64,000 nt of DNA from Verrucomicrobiota bacterium (GTDB taxonomy: Bacteria; Verrucomicrobiota; Verrucomicrobiia; Limisphaerales; J093), in the NCBI GenBank assembly GCA_027493615.1, contig JAOSKK010000006.1, positions 62,001-126,000 of the forward strand, read 5' to 3'. Shown one piece after another: positions 49,920 to 59,529 of this stretch. The translations under genes were made by a program, and so were the position numbers. Each line of letters begins with the position of its first letter. Position 1 is the stretch's first letter. The notes under the pieces were generated by a model. That model saw only the letters and a program-made list of their open reading frames with translations, was not told where the DNA came from and searched no databases.

Positions 49920-49970
49920 GGGATGCGATCGCGTTAAGACCAACCGGACGAAACGGGAGCGGGCGACGGG

Positions 49971-52169
49971 TCAGGCCTTGCCCACCGGGGTGGGCTGATC
50001 CGGAGCGGCCTTGGCGGCGGCTTTCGCGCCACTTCCCTTGGCTGCGCCATCGGGTTCGGAGTCGCTGCTCTTCGAGTAGTAATCGTAGTAGTAGCCGCTG
50101 TAGTAGTAGTAGTACGAGTCCTGGGAGATGTTGATGTTGTTCAGCACCACCCCCAGCAGGCTGCCGCCAACTTTCTCGACCATCTGTTTCGCCCGCAGCG
50201 TCATCGCCTGCGGGTACTTGCGGTACTGCACCACCAGGATGGCCAGGTCCACCTCGCTGGCCAGGATCGAGGCATCGCTCACGCCCATGATGGGCGGCGA
50301 GTCAAAGAACACGAAGTCGTAGCGCGATTTCACGTCCTGGATGAAGTCCTTCATCCGCTGGGAATTGAGAATCCCCAGCGAACTGCTCGGCAGCTTGCCG
50401 CTGGGCAGGAAGTCCAGCAGCGGGACCTTGGTGGTCTGGATGACCTCCTCGACCTGGTTCTGTTTGAGCAGGTAGTTCGTGAGCCCGACGCTGTTCGAGG
50501 TCTTCATGAACTTGTGGAGGCTCGGGCGGCGAAGGTCCGAGTCCACGAGCAACACGCGCTGGCCCTGCTGGGCGAAGACCGTGGCCAGATTGAAGATGGT
50601 CGTGGACTTCCCCTCGCCCGCCCCGCCGCTGACCACGGTGAGCGAGTTGGCGTCCGGACGCTTGCGCGAGAACAGCACGTTGGTTCGCAACACGCGATAC
50701 GCTTCGGCGTGCGGACTGTCGGGCCCTTCGTCCATGAGGAGGCCGACGTTCTGCGGGATGACGCCGAGCACCGGCGCGGAGAGGGCCCGTTCGACGTCGT
50801 CGATCGTCTTCACGCTCGTGTCGAGGTATTCGATGAAGAAGGCGAGGCCGATGCCCATGACCAGGCCGAAGACCGCCCCCAGGGTGAGATTGACGATGAT
50901 GTTGGGCCGGACGGGCCGGAGGGAAGGCTGGGCGTTGTCCACGAAGAGCACGATGTCGGCCTGCGGAATCTGCACGTCGATCTCCTCCTGCAGGGACCGC
51001 AGGTAAAGGGCGTCACGGATGCGTTGCTCGCTCTCAAGATCGCGTTTCAACTGGTAGAACTCGCGCCACTTCTTGGCCTCTTCGATCACGCGGGACTTGC
51101 CCTCATCCAGCCCGCGCTGGAGCTCCTCGTAACGCGCCCGGAGGGAGGCCACGTGTTTCTCGAGGCCGGCCATCATGCCGGTGACCCGGTCGTTGACCTG
51201 CCGCTCGACCTCCTGCCGCAAGGCGACTGTCTTGAGGAATTCCGGGTGGGCCTCGCCCAGGTCACCCCGCAGTTGGGCCAGCCGTTGATCCACGGCGGCC
51301 AGGTCGAGCAGGTACTTGGGGAGGACTTCCTCGCCTGGGAGGGCGGTGAGGATGGCGCGGCGGAGCTCTTCGCCCTGCAACCGCTTCAGCTCTTCGAGCT
51401 TCGTACTGTAGAGCACGTACTCGGCCTGGGCATAGGTGAACTGGTTGGCCCGGGAGCTGGCCATTTCGCGTTCGATGGAAGTGGCGTAGCTGGGCCCGTC
51501 GCCGGCGGCCTCCGTGACGCCGAGTTCTTCCCGTTTCGAATCCACCTTGGCCTGGAGGTCGCGGACCTTCTCGGTCTGTTTGGCGAGGTTCTCCTTGAGC
51601 ACTTTGATGCCGCTCCAGGTGTTGTTGGTCCGGTTGAGCATGCGCCAATCCCGGTACTGGGTGGCCACAAGGTTGGCGATTTCAGCCGCCTCGTCGCGGT
51701 CGTGGCTGTAGGCGCTGATTTCGATGAGACTTGTGTTGCGGGAGAGGTTGACGTCGAGGTTCCGGCGGAGCCGTTGGTAGACGATCTGCTTGGCGTCGGC
51801 GTCGGAGATGGGCTCGTTATCCGGGTTGTAATACTTGGCCCATTTCTGCTGGAGGTTGAGCTTGTCGATGACCTCGTAGAGGACCTCGGTGGACTGAATC
51901 TTCTCGAATTCGGTGGCGACGAAGTAAGGGTCGTAGGCGAGCTGGTTCTGGGTTTCGCCGAGCGGGTTGACGACCTTGGCCTCTTTGGCGACCTCGATGC
52001 GGGCGGTGCTCCGGTAGGAGGGCTTGAGCATCATGGTGACGCCGGCGGTGGTGAGGAGCACCAGCAGGAAGACGGCGAGGATCACCGTTTTGCGGATCCG
52101 GATGATGCGCCAGTAGTCGAGGAAGTGGAGGGGCGACTCCTGGCTGGGGGCGGTCTTCGTGCTGTCCAT
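49971..52169 (-). CDS. Wzc/CpsCD-type chain-length regulator with bacterial tyrosine (BY) kinase domain
   Basis: 732 aa, intact. Two membrane spans (FLLVLLTTAGVTMML and IIVNLTLGAVFGLVMGIGLA) flank a long coiled-coil periplasmic region. The C-terminal kinase has Walker A SGGAGEGKST, Walker A' VLLVDSDLRRP and Walker B FVFFDSPPIMG. The tail has a dense Tyr cluster (YYYYYSGYYYDYY, ten Tyr in about 13 residues, residues ~687-699) for autophosphorylation, then a Lys/Ala-rich end. It controls polymer length and export. The gene order beta-barrel, BY-kinase, Wza, FHA is seen on this strand. Confidence 0.92.
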   Translation of the reverse strand: MDSTKTAPSQESPLHFLDYWRIIRIRKTVILAVFLLVLLTTAGVTMMLKPSYRSTARIEVAKEAKVVNPLGETQNQLAYDPYFVATEFEKIQSTEVLYEVIDKLNLQQKWAKYYNPDNEPISDADAKQIVYQRLRRNLDVNLSRNTSLIEISAYSHDRDEAAEIANLVATQYRDWRMLNRTNNTWSGIKVLKENLAKQTEKVRDLQAKVDSKREELGVTEAAGDGPSYATSIEREMASSRANQFTYAQAEYVLYSTKLEELKRLQGEELRRAILTALPGEEVLPKYLLDLAAVDQRLAQLRGDLGEAHPEFLKTVALRQEVERQVNDRVTGMMAGLEKHVASLRARYEELQRGLDEGKSRVIEEAKKWREFYQLKRDLESEQRIRDALYLRSLQEEIDVQIPQADIVLFVDNAQPSLRPVRPNIIVNLTLGAVFGLVMGIGLAFFIEYLDTSVKTIDDVERALSAPVLGVIPQNVGLLMDEGPDSPHAEAYRVLRTNVLFSRKRPDANSLTVVSGGAGEGKSTTIFNLATVFAQQGQRVLLVDSDLRRPSLHKFMKTSNSVGLTNYLLKQNQVEEVIQTTKVPLLDFLPSGKLPSSSLGILNSQRMKDFIQDVKSRYDFVFFDSPPIMGVSDASILASEVDLAILVVQYRKYPQAMTLRAKQMVEKVGGSLLGVVLNNINISQDSYYYYYSGYYYDYYSKSSDSEPDGAAKGSGAKAAAKAAPDQPTPVGKA

Positions 52170-52175
52170 CGTGTG

Positions 52176-52207
52176 AAAAAAAAGAGGCTAGATGACTATC
52201 TAGCCTC
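52176..52207 (-). terminator. Intrinsic terminator between the beta-barrel gene and the BY-kinase gene
   Basis: A perfect 10-bp stem (GAGGCTAGAT / ATCTAGCCTC, loop GACT, 52184-52207) is followed on the minus strand by eight T residues (A tract at 52176-52183). This is the clearest terminator in the window and separates the beta-barrel gene from the downstream BY-kinase gene, so the kinase may have its own promoter or rely on readthrough. Confidence 0.9.
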
Positions 52208-52236
52208 CGGCGTTTCGGCAAGAACGAAATCGGAAT

Positions 52237-53518
52237 CTAGTAGGTCGCCCGCACCCCGAGATAGCCCCGGTTCCGCGAGTAACTGCGATTGTCGATGTCC
52301 GAGTCGAGGCGATCCCACAAGTAGCCACCTTCGAGGGCGACGTAGGTGTTGATCGTGTAGACCAACCCGACGTCCACCGTGTAGTAATTATCCCATTCGT
52401 TGTCGTAGCTGGACTCCCCGAAGTAATTCAAGGCCTGCCACGTGCCGCGAACCTGGCCGTTCAACCGGCTGGTGAGACGGTGGCTGACACCCAAGTAGGT
52501 GGTCGTGGACTGGGCCCCGAGGGTCACGCCCGAGAAATCCTGCGAGACGGCGAGGTCGGTGGCGATCATGCCGGTCTTGACCCCCAACTGCAGCCGTGAG
52601 CCTTCGGCGTAGGTGTAGCCGAACATGACGTCGGCGTACGGAGCCGTCTTGTCTTCGTCGGCGTTGTAGTAGTCCGCGACCTGGACACCGGCGCGGAGCT
52701 TCACGTCGAACTGGGTCGAGAAGGCGTGGTCGATGCCGGCGAAGGCGAAGTGGTTGCGCGAGTTACGGAAGTCGGACTTGGGCGACATGTCCTGGATGAC
52801 CGGGGGCAGCAGGACGAGATACTCATCGGCGTTGTAGTCGACGTCCGAGAAGCTGTAACCCACCAGGGCGACGGTGTTGGGCTGGAGCACGCGGCGGAAG
52901 TCGATGGTGGGTTTGTTCTCCATGCGATCGAGGATGGCCGAGCGGCTGCCCGCGCCGTCTTCGTCGTAATCGTAGATCGTGTTCTCGAAGCCCACCCGGT
53001 AGCCCCACGCCTCGGTGAAGCTGCCGTAGAAACCGATGCCGGCGTAGTTGCGGAGGTTTTGGCCCTGGGTGCGGAAGAAGCTGGTTTGCTGGCCGCTGGA
53101 TTCGATGACGGACGGTTCGTCCGCGTAAACGAAGTGGTCGTAGAGTTCGACGCGATAGCGCTCGTTGAACCGGTGTTCGAGGTTCAACTTCGCCGTGTGG
53201 TACATGTCGATCTCGTCGTCCTTGCGTGCCTCATACCAACGCAAGTCGAAGTCGTACCGCAGATTGAGGGTGGTCTGGTCACGGAGCAGATTCCGCGCCG
53301 ATCGAGGGAGCCACAGAGAACCCCCAGCTCTCGGCTTTGGCGTAGGGATAGCCGGGCGCCGGGTTGTCGGGCGCCGTGTTGTAGTTGCTGTCGTAAAAGC
53401 CGCGCAGTTTGGCTGACACGCTCCAGGACTTGGACAAGGAGGGTTCGCCGACCGGCTGGGCATCGACGCTAGCAACCCCCACGGCGACAAGGCTCGCACA
53501 GGTGATCAGTCGTTTCAT
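52237..53518 (-). CDS. Outer-membrane beta-barrel protein of the polysaccharide export cluster, frameshifted
   Basis: Repaired length about 427 aa from the ATG at 53518. A signal peptide (MKRLITCASLVAVGVASVDAQ) is followed by alternating hydrophobic strands (LNLRYDFDLRWYEAR, VELYDHFVYADE, YRVGFENTIYDYDE) ending in the aromatic C-terminal strand GYLGVRATY, typical of outer-membrane insertion. The frame breaks near 53290-53300, before ARNLLRDQTTLNLRY. Its position beside wzc and wza suggests a secretin-like or alginate-porin-type exporter or adhesin; the exact role is unknown. Confidence 0.75.
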
Positions 53519-53745
53519 AAATTGGTCAATCTTTAGGCACGCTATTCCCGTGACCTTTTACTGCCACAAGATGAGTGCCTTGTACCGGCCGCCCCCCACC
53601 TTGTCAAACAGAAATCTCCGGGAATCTTTCCCGATCCCCCATCGCCAGCGTCACCGCAACAAACTCGGCGCCACCTGCTTGGAAAGCCACCCGCGGAATC
53701 GGGTCGCCACCCGCCCGCCCACCCGCCTAGGATCGCGCCCCCGAC

Positions 53746-54867
53746 ATGCGCCTCGTGTTTTCCAGTTACGATTCCCCCGCCAATCCCTACTACGGCGGGG
53801 GCGGCGCCGCCGCCATCCATGAGGTCGCCCGTCGCCTCGCCCCCTCCCACCACGTCACCATCCTCACCGCCGCGTGTCCCAACCCGCCCCCGGCGAGCCC
53901 GGAGGGCGTCCGCTACGAGCCCGTCGGGCCCCGCTCCGCGGGCCCGAAACTCGGGCAGTTGCTCTTCCATTTCAGCCTGCCGCTCCGGCTCCGCCGCCGC
54001 GCCTTCGACGTGTGGTGCGAGAGCCTCACGCCGCCCTTCTCCACGGCGTTCCTGCAGGTCTGCACCCGCCGTCCCGTGGTGGCCCTGACCCAGATCCTGT
54101 CGGGCGAGGCCATGCGACGGAAGTACCGCCTGCCGTTCGAGCGCGTCGAGCGGTTTGGGCTGCGGACCTACCGCCATGCGATCGCCACCTCAGCGCACTT
54201 GCGCGGCCGTCTGCTGGCCATCAATCCGCGCCTGCAAGTCGAGGTCATTCCCAACGGCGTGAGCGGCGACTGGGTGCGGCTGGAACCGCGTCGGACCGAG
54301 CGCCACGTCCTGTTCCTGGGCCGACTGGACATCGAGCAAAAGGGCTTGGATCTGCTGCTCGAAGCCCTCGCCGGGCTCGATTCTCCGTTGCCCTGGCCGG
54401 TGGTGGTGGCGGGCGCGGGGACGCCGGATCAGGAGGCGATTCTCCAGCGGCGCGTTCACGAACTGGGGCTCAGCACGAGCGTCCGCGTCGTGGGACGGGT
54501 GGCCGGCGCCGCGCGGCAGGCGCTGTTCGAGGACGCCGCGTTGCTGGTGCTGCCCTCGCGCTTCGAGGCTTCGCCGCTGGTGATGTTCGAGGCCTTTTGC
54601 TACTGCCTGCCCGTCGTCCGGTTCGCCATCCCGGAGCTCGAAGACATCCCGGACACCGTAGCCGTCGCGGTGCCGCCCTTTGACGTGCGGGCCTTCGGCC
54701 GGGCGCTGCGGTCGTTGGCCGAGGATCCCGGGCGGCGGGAGGCGCTGGGTCGCGCCGCGAAGGTCTACGTGCGCGACTTCGACTGGGACGAACTGGCGGC
54801 GCGTTACGCGCGGTTCTTCAACACCGTGAGCCGCGGGGACGCGGCCGGCGGTTCCCGGCTGGCCTGA
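53746..54867 (+). CDS. Glycosyltransferase family 4 (GT-B fold)
   Basis: 373 aa, intact. The N-terminal Rossmann part is MRLVFSSYDSPANPYYGGGGAAAIHEVARRL; the donor-binding half has VLFLGRLDIEQKGLDLLLEAL, VRVVGRV and LLVLPSRFEASPLVMFEAFCYCLPVV with the E-x7-E motif (EASPLVMFE). It transfers a sugar from a nucleotide donor, most likely during exopolysaccharide assembly. It is divergent from the beta-barrel gene, and 28 bases separate it from the ygfZ-type gene downstream. Confidence 0.88.
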   Translation: MRLVFSSYDSPANPYYGGGGAAAIHEVARRLAPSHHVTILTAACPNPPPASPEGVRYEPVGPRSAGPKLGQLLFHFSLPLRLRRRAFDVWCESLTPPFSTAFLQVCTRRPVVALTQILSGEAMRRKYRLPFERVERFGLRTYRHAIATSAHLRGRLLAINPRLQVEVIPNGVSGDWVRLEPRRTERHVLFLGRLDIEQKGLDLLLEALAGLDSPLPWPVVVAGAGTPDQEAILQRRVHELGLSTSVRVVGRVAGAARQALFEDAALLVLPSRFEASPLVMFEAFCYCLPVVRFAIPELEDIPDTVAVAVPPFDVRAFGRALRSLAEDPGRREALGRAAKVYVRDFDWDELAARYARFFNTVSRGDAAGGSRLA

Positions 54868-54894
54868 GGGGCGGTCTGCGCCTATCCTGCCGCC

Positions 54895-55991
54895 ATGTTG
54901 GTTCTCGACCTGCACGCGTTTCACGAGCGGTGGGGTGCCCGCTTCGGCGAGGTCCGCGGGGCGGAGGTGGTGTTGACCTACGGCGATTCGCGGGCCGAAC
55001 ACTTCGCCCTGCACACGACCGTGGCCCTGCTCGATCTGAGTTTCCGGGGCCGGCTGTGTGTGCTGGGGCGGGACCGGGAACGGTTCCTCAACGGCCAGAC
55101 AACCAACGACGTCAAGGCCCTCGCGTCGGGTCAAGGCTGTTACACCACCTTCGTCACGGCCCACGGCCGGATGGAAGCCGATGCGAACGTGTACCGCCTG
55201 GTGGATGAGTACCTGCTGGACACCGAGCCCGGCAGCGCCGCAGGGCTCCGCCAGCGGTTCGAACATCATCTCGTGGCCGATGAGGTGCAGCTCGCCGACG
55301 TCGCCCCTCACTTCGGCCTGCTCAGTGTGCAAGGGCCTCGCTCGCATGCCGTGTGGGCCTGCCTTGAGCTCCGCGCGGACCTGCCGGCGACCCCTTACGG
55401 TGTGCGCTGCATTACGCATCCGGAACATGGTGATCTCTACTGCGTGAACCACCCCCGTCTCGGCCCGCCCGGCTGGGACCTTTTCGCGCCGATCGCGGCC
55501 CTGCCGGCCATCGCTGAGAGGCTGGGCGAAGGCGTCCGGTCCGCGGGGGGCCGGCTGGCCGGCTGGGACGCCCTGGAAACCGGTCGCATCGAAGCCGGTC
55601 TGCCCCGCTTTGGGGGCGGACCTGGACGAGACGGTCCGGCCGCCGGAGGCGGGGCTTGAGTCGCGCGCCATCAGTTACCGGAAGGGCTGCTACGTGGGTC
55701 AGGAGGTCATCGCGCGACTCCGCACCTACGGGAATCTCGCCAAGAGGCTCTGTGGCCTGCGGTTGGCCGACGGCCTGACCGCCCTGCCGGTGAAGGGCGA
55801 CCCGCTGCTCCGGGACGGCCGTGAGGTGGGGCATGTCACGAGTGCGGCGTATTCGCCGCGGCTCGAAGCGCCGTTGGCGCTTGGCTACGTCCGGCGGGGA
55901 GCCTCCCGCGCCCGGCACGGAACTGATCCTGCGCAGTGCCGGCGGTGAAAGCGTCGCCCATATTGCTCCGCTCCCCTTCGTCACGCCATGA
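54895..55991 (+). CDS. ygfZ: YgfZ/GcvT-type folate-binding protein, frameshifted
   Basis: Repaired length about 364 aa. The GcvT-fold signatures are LLDLSFRGRLCVLGRDRERFLNGQTTNDV, quoted in part, and the YgfZ motif KGCYVGQEVIARLRTYG with its conserved Cys. YgfZ-type proteins assist Fe-S cluster assembly or repair with tetrahydrofolate. Two single-base excesses lie in G runs at 55612-55616 and near 55897; removal gives an end (TELILRSAGGESVAH...FVTP) whose stop at 55989 overlaps the apbE ATG. The placement suggests service to the Fe-S enzymes of the operon that follows. Confidence 0.85.
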
Positions 55992-57028
55992 GGCCTTCCC
56001 GCCCGCCGATGCTCCGGCTGGTCCCGCTGGGCTTGCTGCTCACGACGCTCGCCTGGCGAACGGCGGCCGCGAGCGACGCCGCGCTCGGGCGGTTCGAGTT
56101 CACCGAACCGCAGATGGGGGTGCCCTTCCGCGTGGTGCTTTATGCGCCTGACCCGGCGACCGCCACCAATGCGGCGCAGGCCGTGTTCGCGCGGATCCGG
56201 GCCCTCAACGACGTGATGAGCGACTACGAGTTCGACAGCGAACTGAGCCGGCTCTCGCGCACCGCGGGCAGTGGCGACGCCGTGCCGGTGAGCGCGGAAC
56301 TCTGGACGGTGCTTGGTCGTGCCCAAGACCTGGCCCGGCGCACGGACGGCGCGTTCGATGTCACCGTCGGACCGTGCGTCAGCGTGTGGCGCCGGGCCCG
56401 ACGCGACCGGGAAATGCCGACCGCAGCCCGGCTCGCGGCGGCGCGGGCGGCGACCGGTTGGCAGCATCTCGAGCTGGACGCCGCCGCGCGCACCGCCCGG
56501 CTCCGGGTGCCGCGGATGCGGTTGGATCTCGGCGGCATTGCCAAGGGTTATGCCGCGGACCAAGGGCTGAAGGTGCTGGCCGACCACGGCATCACGCGGG
56601 CCTTGATCTCGGGCGGGGGTGATCTCGCGGTGAGCGAGCCACCCCCGGGCGAGTTTGGTTGGCGGATCGAGTTGCCGCCGCTGGATGCGCCCGGTGCTCC
56701 CGCCAAGTCCCGGTTTGTGCGGCTGCGGCGGGCGGCGCTGGCCACCTCCGGCGACGTCTTCCAATACGTGGAAATCGACGGCGTGCGCTACTCGCACATT
56801 GTGGATCCCCGCACCGGGCTCGGCCTCACCCACCGCAGCCTGGTCACCGTCATCGCGCCTGACGGCCTCACCGCGGACAGCCTGAGCACCGCCATCAGCG
56901 TTCTCGGTCCGGAGCGCGGCCGAACACTGGCCCGGCGCGAAGGGGTCGGGCTCTCCCTCGCGTGGCAACAGGACGGAACCATCCAGACCTTCACGAACCG
57001 CCGCTTCCGCCGCTGGCTGGAAGACTGA
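55988..57028 (+). CDS. apbE: FAD:protein FMN transferase
   Basis: 346 aa, intact, with a signal peptide (RLVPLGLLLTTLAWRTAAA). The ApbE core includes FTEPQMGVPFRVVLYA, LDLGGIAKGYAADQGL, ALISGGGDLAVSE and YSHIVDPRTGLG. It covalently attaches FMN to Thr/Ser of periplasmic or membrane flavoproteins; none of the obvious targets (Nqr, Rnf) is in the window. The stop is 3 bases before the next ATG. Confidence 0.92.
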   Translation: MRPSRPPMLRLVPLGLLLTTLAWRTAAASDAALGRFEFTEPQMGVPFRVVLYAPDPATATNAAQAVFARIRALNDVMSDYEFDSELSRLSRTAGSGDAVPVSAELWTVLGRAQDLARRTDGAFDVTVGPCVSVWRRARRDREMPTAARLAAARAATGWQHLELDAAARTARLRVPRMRLDLGGIAKGYAADQGLKVLADHGITRALISGGGDLAVSEPPPGEFGWRIELPPLDAPGAPAKSRFVRLRRAALATSGDVFQYVEIDGVRYSHIVDPRTGLGLTHRSLVTVIAPDGLTADSLSTAISVLGPERGRTLARREGVGLSLAWQQDGTIQTFTNRRFRRWLED

Positions 57029-57031
57029 CCC

Positions 57032-58060
57032 ATGACTCACTCCCAGGAACCCTGTGGAGCAGGCGTCTCGCCTGCGGCTCCGCGGTCCACGGTCACGGGG
57101 CATGGCTGCGAGGTCCCCGTCGCTTCCCCGGTCCGCTCCCTTCGCGTCGTGGACTCACACACGGCCGGCGAACCCACCCGGGTGGTCATCGCCGGCGGCC
57201 CCGATCTCGGGGACGGTTCGCTGGCCGAACGCCGCGAGAGGTTCCGCCGCGAGTTCGATCCGTACCGCTCGGCGATCGTCAACGAACCGCGCGGATCGGA
57301 CGTGCTGGTCGGGGCGCTGCTCGTGCCGCCCGCCGACCCCGCCTGCGTGGCCGGCGTGATCTTCTTCAACAACGTCGGCTACCTCGGCATGTGCGGCCAC
57401 GGCGCCATCGGGGTGATCGCCACCCTGGCGCACCTGGGCCGGATCGGGCCCGGCGTTCACCGGCTTGACACCCCGGTGGGGCAGGTGACGACGGAACTGG
57501 AATCCGGAGGGGCGGTGACGGTGCACAACGTCGCCAGCCATCGCCAGGCAAAGGGCGTGAGCTGCGACGTGCCCGGCCTGGGCCGCGTGACCGGCGATGT
57601 GGCCTGGGGCGGCAACTGGTTCTTTCTGGTCGAACATCACGGCCAGGAACTCACGCTCGCGAACGTGGCCGCTTTGACCAGCTACACCGCGCGCCTGCGC
57701 CAGGCCATCAACAGCCAGGGTTTCCCCGAGGTGGATCACATCGAGCTCTTCGGCCCGCCCACGCAACCCGGGGCGCACGCGCGGAACTTCGTGCTGTGCC
57801 CGGGTCTCGCCTACGACCGTTCGCCGTGCGGCACCGGCACGAGCGCGAAGCTGGCCTGTCTGGCGGCGGACGGCCGGTTGGCGGAAGGCGAGCCGTGGGT
57901 GCAGGAGAGCATTCTGGGCACCACGTTCACGGGGCGCTACCGGCGGGACGGGGAACGGATCCTGCCAGCCATCACCGGCCGGGCCTTCATCAACGCCGAA
58001 GCCGCGTTGCGACTCGACGAACGCGACCCGTTCTGCTGGGGCCTCCGCCAGGGTTCTTGA
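57032..58060 (+). CDS. Proline racemase-family 4-hydroxyproline 2-epimerase
   Basis: 342 aa, intact. Both catalytic Cys are present: Cys121 in GMCGHGAIG and Cys266 in DRSPCGTGTS, which indicates a two-base epimerase rather than a dehydratase. Family start VVDSHTAGEPTR lies at residues 39-50, so the first ~36 residues are extra: they run through a 17-nt palindromic repeat (57059-57075) and read EPCGAGVSPA. It probably converts trans-4-hydroxy-L-proline to cis-4-hydroxy-D-proline for the dehydrogenase encoded next (compare LhpA/HypRE). Confidence 0.88.
   Translation: MTHSQEPCGAGVSPAAPRSTVTGHGCEVPVASPVRSLRVVDSHTAGEPTRVVIAGGPDLGDGSLAERRERFRREFDPYRSAIVNEPRGSDVLVGALLVPPADPACVAGVIFFNNVGYLGMCGHGAIGVIATLAHLGRIGPGVHRLDTPVGQVTTELESGGAVTVHNVASHRQAKGVSCDVPGLGRVTGDVAWGGNWFFLVEHHGQELTLANVAALTSYTARLRQAINSQGFPEVDHIELFGPPTQPGAHARNFVLCPGLAYDRSPCGTGTSAKLACLAADGRLAEGEPWVQESILGTTFTGRYRRDGERILPAITGRAFINAEAALRLDERDPFCWGLRQGS
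57059..57075. repeat. 17-nt palindrome, GCAGGCG-type, inside the epimerase 5' end
   Basis: GCAGGCGTCTCGCCTGC, with a CCTGTGGA lead. Read in the coding frame it adds CGAGVSPA-like residues to the epimerase. Confidence 0.85.
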
Positions 58061-58104
58061 AACCCCGAACTCGTGGCGATCAAGTCAAGTCACCCGCCTC
58101 CTCC

Positions 58105-59288
58105 ATGACGCTCTCCACAAACGCGGCAGAGAGAGAGAGCCTGAGGCACCCCAAGCCCGGACGACCACCGCACGACGTCCTGATCGTGGGCGCGGGCATC
58201 GTCGGCGCCGCCTGTGCCGCCGAATGCGCCCGGGCTGGCCTCGCCGTCACGGTGCTCGACCGCGGCCCTGTCGGCGGTGGAACCACCGGCGCGGGCATGG
58301 GGCATCTCGTGGTGCTGGACGATTCCCCCGCGCAATTCGCCCTCACCACCTTCTCGCGCCGGCTGTGGCTCGAGCTCGCGCCCACCCTGCCACCCGCCGT
58401 CGCCTTCTCGCGCTGCGGCACGCTCTGGGTGGCGGCCAATGCCGAGGAATTTGAGGAAGTCCGCCGGAAGTCCGCTGCCTATCGCCAGCAAGGGTGACGG
58501 CCGAGATGCTCGACGCCGCCCTTCGCGAAGCCGAGCCGAACCTTCGCCCGGGCTTGCACGGCGCCCTGCGCGTCCCGGACGATGCCGTCGTCTATCCCCC
58601 GGCGGCGGCCGCCTTTCTCCTCGAGCAAGCGCGTCATCACGGCGCCCAGGTCCACCTCGGAACCAGCGTCGAAGCGCTTGGCGCGGACGGCACGGTCCTG
58701 CTCGCCGACGGTTCGCGTCGCTCAGCCGGCGTGGTTGTCAACGCCACCGGTTGCTGGGCACCCTCGCTCACCCCCGGGCTGCCCGTGCGGAAGCGCAAAG
58801 GCCATCTCGTCATCACCGACCGCTATCCCGGCTTCGTCCATCATCAACTCGTCGAACTCGGCTACCTGCAGAGCGCGCATGGAACCACCGCGGATTCCGT
58901 GGCGTTCAACCTCCAACCGCGCCCCAACGGCCAGATGCTCCTCGGCTCCTCCCGCCAATTCGACGTCGAGGGCCCCGAAGTGGACCACGCGCTGCTGGCC
59001 CGCATGATCCAGCGCGCCTTGGCCTATCTGCCCACCCTCAACCGCCTCTCGGCCATCCGGGTCTGGACCGGTCATCGGGCAGCCACGCCGGACAAGCTGC
59101 CGCTGATCGGTCCCAGCGTTGTCAGCGATCGCCTCTGGCTGGCCACGGGTCATGAAGGTCTGGGCATCACCACCTCGCTGGCCACCGGTCAACTGCTCGC
59201 CGACCAGTTGCTCGGCCGGCGGCCGGAGATCCCGGTTGAACCTTATCAACCCGCCCGCTTCGCCGCGGGACGCCCCGACCATGACTGA
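58105..59288 (+). CDS. FAD-dependent D-amino-acid-type dehydrogenase, likely D-hydroxyproline dehydrogenase beta subunit, frameshifted
   Basis: Repaired length about 394 aa from the ATG at 58105. The N-terminus DVLIVGAGIVGAACAAECARAG is the FAD-binding GxGxxG fold; GAGMGHLVVLDDS and DKLPLIGPSVVSDRLWLATGHEGLGI are DAO-family features. One base is missing at the G run 58492-58494. Position between the epimerase and the small ferredoxin-like gene, with the alpha subunit after it, fits the LhpB/HypO type of flavin/Fe-S dehydrogenase that oxidises cis-4-hydroxy-D-proline. Confidence 0.85.
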
Positions 59289-59529
59289 ATTCGTCACCCT
59301 CACCGTCAACGGCATCCCCGTTTGTGTCCCGGTCGGCACCACCATCGCCGCCGCCGTGACCGCGGCGGGGGTGACACGTTTCCGGCGATCGGCGTCGGGC
59401 GAACCCCGCGCCCCGCTTTGCGGGATGGGGATTTGTCACGAGTGCCGCGTCACGCTCGACGGCCTGCCCCACCACCGCAGTTGCCTGCTGCTCTGCGCCG
59501 ATCACCAGGAGGTGCGCACGGATGAGTAG
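59281..59529 (+). CDS. Small (2Fe-2S)-binding subunit, likely D-hydroxyproline dehydrogenase gamma
   Basis: 82 aa, intact. It has the plant-ferredoxin/xanthine-dehydrogenase-like cluster motif LCGMGICHECRV...CL, with Cys in the C-x4-C-x2-C...C pattern, and a VTLTVNGIPVCVPVGTTIAAA beta-grasp start. It overlaps the end of the beta-subunit gene by 8 bases and the start of the alpha gene by 8 bases, implying translational coupling. Equivalent to the small subunit of Pseudomonas hydroxyproline dehydrogenase. Confidence 0.88.
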   Translation: MTEFVTLTVNGIPVCVPVGTTIAAAVTAAGVTRFRRSASGEPRAPLCGMGICHECRVTLDGLPHHRSCLLLCADHQEVRTDE

